A stretch of 9,256 nt of DNA from an uncultured Clostridia bacterium (GTDB lineage: Bacteria; Bacillota; Clostridia; Oscillospirales; Acutalibacteraceae), in NCBI GenBank assembly GCA_945875045.1, contig CAMCIX010000040.1, forward strand, positions 1-9,256, read 5' to 3'. Position 1 is the stretch's first letter. Every line of letters starts with the position of its first letter. The translations under genes were made by a program, and so were the position numbers. Shown piece after piece: positions 1-6,095 of this stretch. Below the pieces are notes generated by a model. That model saw only the letters and a program-made list of their open reading frames with translations, was not told where the DNA came from and ran no database searches.

Positions 1-4
1 GCCT

Positions 5-51
5 TCCCTACGTTAAAAACGGATAATGTAGGGAACGGATTTATCCGTTCC
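5..51. repeat. Nested inverted repeats / hairpin block
   Basis: TCCCTAC (5-11) pairs with GTAGGGA (28-34). Immediately after, GGAACGGAT (32-40) pairs perfectly with ATCCGTTCC (43-51) around a 2-base loop. AACGGAT also occurs directly at 18-24 and 34-40. The block could form two alternative hairpins. It may be a REP-like element, or the end of a terminator for a gene lying left of the window; no T-run follows the hairpin, so the terminator reading is weak. Confidence 0.5.
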
Positions 52-59
52 GCAAATTA

Positions 60-94
60 GACGTTAGATGTTAGACATTAGACAGTAGACGGCG
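60..94. repeat. Degenerate 7-bp tandem repeat (GACNTTA-like)
   Basis: Five consecutive 7-base units can be read: GACGTTA, GATGTTA, GACATTA, GACAGTA, GACGGCG. The first four share GAYNNTA. The 7-base period is not a multiple of three and no ORF uses it, so this is non-coding sequence rather than a protein repeat. Confidence 0.55.
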
Positions 95-210
95 GGAGCA
101 AGCCCCCGACCTACGATGGGTAATTGGGATTTGTCTTGCGGACGGTCAGACCCAACCCTACAAAATATTATTATGTTTCGCCTATAAATACCTCAATTTC
201 GCGTTATTTA

Positions 211-241
211 ATTCCGAATTCCGAATTTCGCATTCCGAATT
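211..241. repeat. 7-bp tandem repeat (ATTCCGA)
   Basis: ATTCCGA occurs at 211-217, 218-224 and 232-238, with the variant ATTTCGC at 225-231, then a partial ATT. It is the second heptamer array within 200 bases and has a different unit from the one at 60-94. It is a candidate variable-number repeat. Confidence 0.65.
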
Positions 242-311
242 AACCCTACAAACCCCAATTTGTTTTTTACAGCTCCCTTTAGTTGTATTAAGGCTCTGCC
301 AAGGCGGACAG

Positions 312-340
312 GCATATTTTTCTCTGTAAGCGCATAGGAA
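312..340 (+). promoter_or_regulatory. Sigma-E-like sporulation promoter of spoIIID
   Basis: GCATATT at 312-318 matches the sigma-E -35 consensus (G, A/C/T, ATATT). After a 14-base spacer, CATAGGAA at 333-340 begins with the CATA of the sigma-E -10 element; its second half departs from the usual CATACA-T. In Bacillus, spoIIID is transcribed by sigma-E in the mother cell, so the position about 50 bases ahead of the spoIIID start fits known biology. The motifs are seen; the function is inferred. Confidence 0.5.
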
Positions 341-389
341 TTTATTAGTTTTTACGCGTGTTTAAAGCGCGTTTAGGGGAGTTGATTAT

Positions 390-551
390 ATGAAAGACGC
401 CACGCAGGACAGGGCGGAGATACTCGGCGAATACATTTTGGACACGGGCGCAACCGTGCGAGCCGCCGCAAAGGTATTTAAAATCAGCAAAAGCACCGTA
501 CAAACGGATGTAACAATACAGAACGTTTTGTCTGGGAAGTGGCTTAAATAA
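390..551 (+). pseudogene. spoIIID: Truncated sporulation regulator SpoIIID
   Basis: SpoIIID is a small DNA-binding protein of the mother cell that works with sigma-E and sigma-K in sporulation. This ORF starts at ATG 390 behind AGGGGAG (375-381) and encodes 53 residues. Residues 7-37 match the family: RAEILGEYILDTGATVR followed by the helix-turn-helix AAAKVFKISKSTV. The family normally continues with HKDVTERL and a conserved basic C-terminal tail, for a total of about 80-93 residues. Here the match fades after residue 37-42 (QTDVT remains) and the frame ends with unrelated residues VLSGKWLK. The C-terminal basic region that SpoIIID needs for full DNA binding is therefore missing. Mobile-element DNA follows directly, so the gene was probably interrupted by integration or a deletion. 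Identification is fairly secure; loss of function is inferred. Confidence 0.75.
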
Positions 552-615
552 AGGATTTTTAAGACGCCTAACCGTTCTGTAACGACCGTTATTTTTGATA
601 AGATGTAACAGAACG
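507..615. repeat. Direct and inverted repeats at the spoIIID/ICE junction
   Basis: GATGTAACA at 507-515 recurs at 602-610. In the first copy it is followed by ATACA and then GAACG (521-525); in the second GAACG follows directly (611-615), so the two copies differ by a 5-base insertion. CGTTCTGTAAC (573-583) is an imperfect inverted copy (10 of 11) of GTAACAGAACG (605-615). The motif ACAGAACG/CGTTCTGT is thus present three times: 518-525, 573-580 and 608-615. The repeats sit exactly where SpoIIID similarity ends, which suggests remnants of an attachment site or recombinase/regulator binding sites. Confidence 0.5.
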
Positions 616-697
616 CGGGGACAATGCAATACCCGAAAGGCTCTACGCTCACGATAAAAATTGACAACAGAATAAGTTACAATATCAGGGTGAGGTT

Positions 698-2875
698 TTG
701 TATCGTACCGAACTTGTCAACAAAGACGGTATATCAATGTTTTTCGGTGACGGCTCAACCTATCTGCCTTGGATTTTCGTTACAAACATCATAAACGCAA
801 TGATTGTGGATGGCGATTATCCCGGTGACTTTACGCAGCTTTTTGAAGAAGCCCGAAAGATATTGGAAAAGGCAGAGTATGTTGTATCGGACGAATATCT
901 TATGACGGCGGTTCTGGAACTGCAAAAAGAAAAGATATATAACCCCACCGCTCTGCAAATTGCCGAGCAGACCGAGGCTGTTATTATCCGTGATGCCGAG
1001 GATATTGAGGAGGAAGATTTTTCGGCGGTTGTTACGGCGGTTGAACATTCAGACGATACGGAAGATGTGTTTGCCGAGCCTGTTGAGGTACAGAAAAAGG
1101 CAGAAAGAAAGCCGAGAGCAAAACAGGATTTACCGTCACGAAATTACCGTGCTTTTGCAAAACTCTTTCCCGATATTATTTCAGGAAAATACAGCGCTTT
1201 AATGTTAAGCGCCGGAGAGAGCTTTGATCCCCTTGAAATTTATCATAAGGGCGGTAATCGTTATTCTATGGAGCATTATTGGATAAATAATGGTGATAGA
1301 ATGTACGATCCGTATATGGAATTTATCATAGACCGTGAAAACCAAACCATTCAGGCTGCTTCGTATGAAAATTCCAATGTAGGACTTGCACAGCAAGTAT
1401 TTACGGACGAGGGCTATTATCCGCAACTGCAAAAGGAACTCAATTCCTTTTTAAGCAACTGGCTGAAAAATATATCTTTTCAGGATTATTCGCCTGTAAG
1501 GGCTATTGAAATAATAAACGATGAAGAAAAGACCGTTACCTTTCCAATAGAGCCTGAAACACCGCAGCTTAACTTGTTTACCGATCTAACGGACGGCGAA
1601 CAGATAACGATGACGGATATATCTTCTGATGATAAGAAAAATGTTGTTACAGAAGAACCCGAAATTGACGAAAATGCAGAGTTTAAGATATTGGAAGAAT
1701 GTACAGGTTCGCATCACGGACAGATTGATATGATAATGACCGCATATAAGGGCGAAATCCCTGTTGGATATATGCAGTACAGCATTTTTGAGGATGCACC
1801 GCACATCAATAATATTGAGGTTATGCCGTCACAGCGCAGACGAGGTATCGCAACAAGGCTCTTGCAGAACTTACAGGGGCAATATCCTACTTCCGAGATT
1901 GTTTGGGGCATTATGACCGATGATGGTAAAGCCCTGCACGATGCCATAACCTATTCCTTTGACAGCGAAGATTACGAAAGCGTTAAAAGAGGTCTTGATG
2001 AAGTAAATAAAGGTCTTGCAGAGTTCCATCAACGCATTGACGAGGGCGAAAGCCTTAACGATGATGAAACGGCCTTTATGAATGATTTATCGGATATTCA
2101 GTACAAGTTGGAAAAGCAGCTTGAAGAATTATCGCCAACGCATACCTTTGTCAGACTTCCGAAAGCAGAAACGGCGGTTGAACCTATAGCCGAGAAGCCC
2201 ACACAAAAGCCCCAAAACTTTCGTTATTCCGAGGGTATGGAATTATACCCCACAGGCTTAAAATCGAAATACAAGGCAAATATCGAGGCAATAAAGCTAT
2301 TAAAAGCCATCGAGGAAGATAGACGGCAAGCAACACCTGATGAACAGATTATACTTGCACGTTATGTTGGCTGGGGCGGTCTTTCAAATGCTTTTAATCC
2401 GAAAGCAAAGGATTGGGAGAAAGAGTATCAGGAGTTGAAACTTCTGCTTACCGATGCTGAATATAAGGCGGCTATGGATTCTACTATCACCGCATATTAC
2501 ACCGAGCCTGAACTGATAAAATCAATATACACCGCTTTGGATAACTTTGGGTTTGAGGGCGGTAAAAACAGAAAGTTGCTTGATCCTGCTATGGGAACAG
2601 GCAACTTTTTTAGTGTCTTGCCGGAGCATTTAAGCGATACAAAGCTGTACGGTGTTGAGATTGATAGTATCACAGGCAGAATTGCTAAACTTTTGTACCC
2701 TAATGCGAATATTGAAAACACAGGCTACGAAACCACAAAGTATGAGGATAACACCTTTGATGTAATAATCGGTAATATCCCTTTTAACTCTATCCACATT
2801 TACGATCCGAGATATAAGGATAACGATTTTTATATGCAGATGCAGACGGTATTAAAAAAGAATACGGAAAAGTAA
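698..2875 (+). pseudogene. N-terminal part of ICE GNAT/N6-adenine methylase protein, 3'-truncated
   Basis: Clostridial ICEs carry very large proteins that combine an N6-adenine methylase with an SNF2-type helicase and act in conjugation or anti-restriction. This 725-residue piece has four parts. Residues 1-145 are an unassigned, partly acidic N-terminal region. Residues about 148-265 carry a conserved ICE-associated domain, possibly DUF6908-like (GDRMYDPYMEF). Residues about 328-420 are a GNAT acetyltransferase-like domain with the acetyl-CoA loop QRRRGIATRLL (379-389). From about 505 a methylase begins, with motif I DPAMGTGNF (629-637) and motif IV GNIPF (692-696). The protein stops 29 residues after that motif, where relatives continue through the rest of the methylase and a helicase of well over 1,000 residues. 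The last residues (from about MQMQ) belong to a downstream gene read in another frame, so a deletion is likely near 2833. The start is uncertain: TTG 698 has GTGAGG only 3 bases upstream, and ATG 737 is an alternative. Confidence 0.75.
2854..2860 (+). promoter_or_regulatory. Slippery heptamer A_AAA_AAG (possible -1 frameshift site)
   Basis: In the methylase reading frame the codons at 2852-2860 are TTA AAA AAG, which creates the classic -1 slippery heptamer A_AAA_AAG. A -1 shift here would enter the frame of the next ORF before the stop at 2873 and read KEYGKVTPE onward. No strong downstream hairpin and no upstream stimulatory Shine-Dalgarno is evident, so the site may be fortuitous. Confidence 0.25.
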
Positions 2876-2907
2876 CCCCCGAAACCATAAACAAGGCAAG
2901 AACTGTT

Positions 2908-3162
2908 ATGAACGGCGAGGTTGAAACCTATGACTATTACCTTACGGGACAATGCTACGGTTTTCAGTTGTTCGAGGGTGATGTGGAAACCGATAGCTGT
3001 TGGGGCTTTTTGGGTGCAATAAGAGATATTCAAAATAGTATTAAAGACTATATGCCACAGGGTTTTGAATCCATTGTTGAAAAACTGCAATATACGGATG
3101 ATAACGATTTGGATATACACGATTATCTTGAAGAAACGGAGGAATTGGATAATGAAATATGA
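2908..3162 (+). pseudogene. 5'-truncated small ICE protein with DSCWGF motif
   Basis: The 84-residue ORF contains YGFQLFEGDVETDSCWGF (DSCWGF at residues 29-34). This motif recurs in small uncharacterised proteins encoded beside ICE methylase/helicase genes; I know of no experimental function. The frame is open upstream to 2824 and those codons (ADADGIKKEYGKVTPETINK) look like genuine family sequence, yet there is no start codon between the stop at 2821 and ATG 2908. The real N-terminus has therefore been lost at the junction with the methylase gene. Translation could come only from the internal ATG 2908, which has a poor ribosome binding site, or by -1 frameshifting from the upstream frame. 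The stop TGA overlaps the ATG of the next ORF (ATGA, 3159-3162). The acidic C-terminus (EETEELDNEI) may be native. Confidence 0.55.
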
Positions 3163-3743
3163 CGGCGAAAACGCCTAAGGTTATGACTTTTATCATCAAT
3201 AACTTCGGCGCTACGGTTAGTCTTGGTGGTATTGCAGAATACTTTGATAAACAGGAAAACATCAAAATACGCACCGAAACACTTAACAATTATCTTAAAA
3301 TACTTGAAAACGCTAAAATCATTTATCAATGTCCACGATTTGATGTTAAGTCTAAAAAATCACTTCGGGGCGAACAGAAATATTATCTTGCCGACCTTGG
3401 TATATACTTCTCCCGTAATGTAGATGCAAGAATCAATTACGGTCCGGTGCTTGAAAACATTGTTTACACATACCTTTCTGCAAAGAACTATAAAATCAGC
3501 GTAGGAAGAATCGGCAAATTAGAATGTGATTTCATAACACGCGTTAACGATGAATACCGTTATGTTCAGGTTGCTATGACAATAATGAGCGAAGAAACAG
3601 AGGAGCGCGAATATAAACCGTTTACTATGATTCGTGACAACTATCCAAAATATCTGTTTACCATTGATACGCTCTTGCAAAAGCGTGACGGTGTAATTCA
3701 TAAAAACCTCATTCAGTTTATTTCGGATGATGAAAACCTATAA
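3159..3743 (+). pseudogene. C-terminal half of DUF4143-type AAA+ ATPase
   Basis: These 194 residues match the C-terminal part of the large bacterial family of AAA ATPases with a DUF4143 domain. A winged-helix region occupies about 5-65 (TLNNYLKILENAKIIYQCPR). The conserved KYYLADLGI follows at 74-82, then GPVLENIVYTYL (95-106), GRIGKLECDFI (116-126) and YVQVA (135-139), the last three forming the PD-(D/E)XK-like nuclease fold typical of the domain. Full-length members are about 400 residues and start with an AAA ATPase domain carrying Walker A and B motifs; all of that is absent. The start ATG overlaps the previous stop and has no clear ribosome binding site, as expected for a deletion join near 3159-3175. 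A strong terminator follows. A functional ATPase is excluded; a free DUF4143 fragment might be made by translational coupling. Confidence 0.7.
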
Positions 3744-3756
3744 TTAAACAGCATTT

Positions 3757-3795
3757 ACAAGGTGTAGGACATAAAGTGCCTACACCTTGTTTTTT
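3757..3795 (+). terminator. Rho-independent terminator
   Basis: ACAAGGTGTAGG (3757-3768) pairs perfectly with CCTACACCTTGT (3779-3790) around a 10-base loop, and a run of six T follows (3790-3795). The 12-bp stem with T-run ends the plus-strand unit that finishes with the DUF4143 remnant. On the minus strand the hairpin is not followed by a T-run, so it is not an obvious terminator for the VirB4 fragment. Confidence 0.85.
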
Positions 3796-3802
3796 ACTGC
3801 AA

Positions 3803-4408
3803 TTATCGTCCTCCGGCAGTTCCCATATAACCGAACTTATAGGACGGAATTTCAAAGTTAATATGCAACCTTTTTGAGCCTATAACAAACAATGCGTGAC
3901 CTCTCCGTTTGCTTTCAAGCAGTTCAGTTTCCGCATCAGTCAGGTTATAGAGTTCTTGTGTTTCCTGAAGGTTTTTACCGTCACATCCCATAAGCAGTTT
4001 GATACACGGAATATCTAAAAGTGCTTGACCGTACATTTTAATTTCAGGTGCAAGAAAGTCAACCACCGAATGTGAAATGATAACCAATCCAGCCTCGTAT
4101 TTTCTTGCTCTTTTCTCAACATTACGCAAGAAAACAAGAGATTGCGGTACATTCGGATCAATCATCAGATAAGCCTCGTCACAGATAAGCAAAACACGCT
4201 CTGTACGACAGGCGCTCATCTGCTCCCAGCTCCAACCAAGCAAATTAAAATACTGCGTTCTCTTAACATTTTCGCTTGTATTTTGCAAAGAATGGGTATC
4301 AAGACAAACACAACGGGAGCGTGTTTTGATGTTTGTATGACCGTTCCATAAAAAGCTATCGCTGCCGACAGCTATATCGTTAAGAAGTAAGGCAAGGTCA
4401 CGGTACAA
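3803..4408 (-). pseudogene. C-terminal part of VirB4-type conjugation ATPase
   Basis: VirB4 ATPases energise type IV secretion during conjugation. This 201-residue reading frame ends naturally (YMGTAGGR) and contains the Walker B segment RVLLICDEAYLMID (71-84), the conserved VIISHSVVDFL (109-119), and family signatures such as SDSFLWNGHTNI (16-27) and KRTQYFNLLGW (49-59). The N-terminal domain and Walker A are missing; relatives are roughly 600-800 residues. The first codon TTG at 4408 has no ribosome binding site and the frame stays open upstream into antisense sequence of the 4434 gene, so a breakpoint lies near 4405. It is on the opposite strand from the secretion gene at 7398, which in related ICEs directly precedes virB4 on the same strand. 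An inversion or a foreign fragment is likely. Confidence 0.75.
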
Positions 4409-4433
4409 AATAATTTGATGAAAGGAGAATTTT

Positions 4434-5228
4434 ATGACCTTGATTGATAAAGCGTGTGCAATTCTTGAAAAGACTAATGACGGTAATGATCTTACACCGC
4501 AACATCTGAAATTAACCGAAAATGCAGTTAATGGTTTTCTTAATGATAAGGGTTTGGAGGCTTTTGAGGAACTTTACAAAAAGGTTAAGTCCGGAGAATA
4601 TAAGCGCCCTGCATATCTCGGTGTAGAGTTTATGGATAGAGATCACGAGGGGTATGTTTATTTCAAAGGCGAAGATGTTGAACATTATTCCTCTTTTTAT
4701 GCTTTTTCTTACTCTGCACAGGCAGATCTAAAGGTACTGCAAAACAAGTGCTTGTTTATGGAACAGATAAAGCAATCGGTTAAAAATCATATGCAATGTG
4801 ATTGGGAGTTCGGCGGTGAATTTGCAGAGGACTTTTGTAAATCGCAAAAGGAAAAATTGGATATGACGGCAAACGGAAATACTTTGTTATTTTCAATGGT
4901 TAAAATGGGTGCGGTTGATAAATTCGTTTTGCCCGGTCATCCCCCTGCACATCGGGTAACGGAAAGCCGATTTTACCGTGAAAATTGCGAATTTCAGCAT
5001 AGCGATAACCGAAACTTTACCGTTACGGCATATTCCTACGGCAGCGGAGCATACAGAGAGGCTACGGCAGACGAGCTTGTGCTGATTCAAAGCTGTTTTG
5101 CTTATTTGAGAGATAAAGAGTTTATCCGTGAGGATAATTCTGAAACACGCAATTTTGATAGACAGCCAACGGTTATAGCGTATGAGCCGCCTGTCGAGGA
5201 AGAAGCAGAAGAAGATTGCGAAATATAA
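4434..5228 (+). CDS. Conserved ICE-associated hypothetical protein
   Basis: This 264-residue protein starts at ATG 4434 behind AAAGGAG, about 8 bases upstream, and appears complete. No signal peptide or membrane segment is seen, so it is probably cytoplasmic. The N-terminus (TLIDKACAILEKTNDG), the segment LGVEFMDRDHEGYVYFKGEDVEHY (about 62-85) and the acidic end (PPVEEEAEEDCEI) resemble hypothetical proteins found in clostridial conjugative elements, but I know of no function. It lies head-to-head with the VirB4 fragment with only 25 bases between, and no promoter is visible in that gap. Its own operon context was probably lost at the breakpoint. A weak A6/T6 hairpin follows the stop at 5229-5243. 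Confidence is high that it is a real gene and low on role. Confidence 0.7.
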   Translation: MTLIDKACAILEKTNDGNDLTPQHLKLTENAVNGFLNDKGLEAFEELYKKVKSGEYKRPAYLGVEFMDRDHEGYVYFKGEDVEHYSSFYAFSYSAQADLKVLQNKCLFMEQIKQSVKNHMQCDWEFGGEFAEDFCKSQKEKLDMTANGNTLLFSMVKMGAVDKFVLPGHPPAHRVTESRFYRENCEFQHSDNRNFTVTAYSYGSGAYREATADELVLIQSCFAYLRDKEFIREDNSETRNFDRQPTVIAYEPPVEEEAEEDCEI

Positions 5229-5369
5229 AAAAGTGTTTTTTAGACTAAAAAAGCCATCACGCTTCGACTGAATTTTTAGCAACGATATGTTACAATGAGT
5301 TGGTGCGCTTTTTGTGAAAAATGCTTAAATATATTATTGCTGAAAATGAAAGTAAGGTGAACTTTGTCA

Positions 5370-5398
5370 TTGACAAACTTCGACTTTAGTGTTACAAT
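5370..5398 (+). promoter_or_regulatory. Strong sigma-A promoter of the Panacea module
   Basis: A perfect -35 TTGACA (5370-5375), a 17-base spacer and -10 TACAAT (5393-5398; one mismatch to TATAAT) form a near-consensus housekeeping promoter, with a start expected near 5405. Because of it, the upstream part of the long open frame (from 5364) is not coding, and translation must begin further downstream. No clear operator palindrome overlaps it. Confidence 0.8.
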
Positions 5399-5447
5399 TA
5401 TTTGTAAAAAAATTCCTATTTTAGAAAAGGAAGAAAAAAACAAAAAT

Positions 5448-6095
5448 ATGAGGGGATGTGTTGTGGGGATTAATTTTAAATCTCCTCAACAAAGCAGGAT
5501 AAAATATTCTTGCAAACAGGACTACAAAATGAAAGAATTACACGCAAATCTGAAAGAAACCGCAAATTATCTTATACAGCTTTTTTATGCCACTGGACAA
5601 AAATATTCTTGTTCAAGAACAAAGCTTGGAAAATTGTTGTCTATAGTTGCGTTTATATATGCTTTAGAAGACGAGGAACTTTTTGATGAAAGTATTTATA
5701 GGTATGATGGTTGCGGTACAGCGATAAATGAACTTAAATCATATTTTGATAGAGATATTTATATACAATTCGGATATGAAGATGATCAGGAATTCATAGA
5801 GGAAGATTTCGATTTTAATATTGTTCCTAAGGAAAAATATACCGAAATTACAACTATTGAACAATCGCTTAGAGCAAACATTGAGCGTGTGTTTAGAAAT
5901 TTTGGTTCCTATAAAGCCTCTGAATTGGGAAAATGTATAAACCCAATTGTTAATCACGCAGAAGTAACGAAGGAAGATGAAGTAAATCTTTGTGCTATAC
6001 ATTCGTTATGTCGTGCTGATTTTTTGGATGTTGAGGATCATAAAGAACTTATCGACTTTTTGTTTGGCACTTTGGAGATAGATGATGCCGAATAA
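5448..6095 (+). CDS. Panacea-domain (SocA/DUF4065-like) antitoxin-type protein
   Basis: Panacea (formerly DUF4065, SocA-like) domains neutralise many unrelated toxins encoded next to them. The family's leading signature is seen as TKLGKLLSIVAFIYAL, then LFDESIYRYDGCGTAINELKSYF, and near the C-terminus a segment like the family's second half (RVFRNFGSYKASELGKC). The frame is open upstream, but the promoter at 5370-5398 rules out the earliest starts. Candidate starts are ATG 5448 (AAGGAAG rather far, 14 bases), GTG 5463 (AGGGG 7 bases upstream) and ATG 5529 (AGGA 7 bases upstream), the last starting closest to the domain. ATG 5448 is given here and makes 215 residues. The product is acidic and soluble. 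Its end overlaps the next gene by 11-14 bases, so the two are translationally coupled. Domain assignment is from recognised motifs and is probable, not certain. Confidence 0.65.
   Translation: MRGCVVGINFKSPQQSRIKYSCKQDYKMKELHANLKETANYLIQLFYATGQKYSCSRTKLGKLLSIVAFIYALEDEELFDESIYRYDGCGTAINELKSYFDRDIYIQFGYEDDQEFIEEDFDFNIVPKEKYTEITTIEQSLRANIERVFRNFGSYKASELGKCINPIVNHAEVTKEDEVNLCAIHSLCRADFLDVEDHKELIDFLFGTLEIDDAE

Larger units (their letters stand above)
1..389. other. Non-coding region upstream of spoIIID
   Basis: No convincing gene is seen in this 389-base stretch. It contains a compact hairpin block at 5-51, two sets of degenerate 7-bp tandem repeats (60-94 and 211-241), a G/C-rich stretch around 88-110, and a sigma-E-like promoter at 312-340 followed by the spoIIID ribosome binding site at 375-381. 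The minus-strand open frames crossing 345-667 have no Shine-Dalgarno site or recognisable protein and run antisense to spoIIID. The style resembles degenerate intergenic repeats of gut Clostridia, but no named repeat family can be assigned from the sequence alone. Confidence 0.6.

Noticed and set aside
345..667. Minus-strand open frames antisense to spoIIID
   Set aside because: Two overlapping frames without ribosome binding sites or recognisable protein features; they are shadows of the spoIIID strand and junction region.
661..688. TTGACA at 661-666 as a -35 box for the methylase gene
   Set aside because: At 16-18 bases downstream there is no acceptable -10 element; TACAAT at 678-683 is only 11 bases away.
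624..794. Small plus-strand ORF (56 residues) starting MQYPKGSTLTIKIDN, overlapping the methylase gene start
   Set aside because: The first 20 residues look coding-like, but it overlaps the methylase frame, has GGGG only 3 bases from the start, and has no recognised homologue. It might be a frameshifted N-terminal piece of the methylase protein.
4142..4351. Plus-strand ORF opposite the VirB4 fragment
   Set aside because: It is antisense to clearly conserved VirB4 motifs, including Walker B, and is not protein-like.
5229..5243. AAAAAA-GTG-TTTTTT as a terminator for the 4434 gene
   Set aside because: The stem is only A-T pairs with a 3-base loop; too weak to call a terminator.
5364..5447. Upstream extension of the Panacea gene from TTG 5364
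   Set aside because: The segment contains the sigma-A promoter at 5370-5398, so it cannot be translated from that promoter, and it has no domain similarity.
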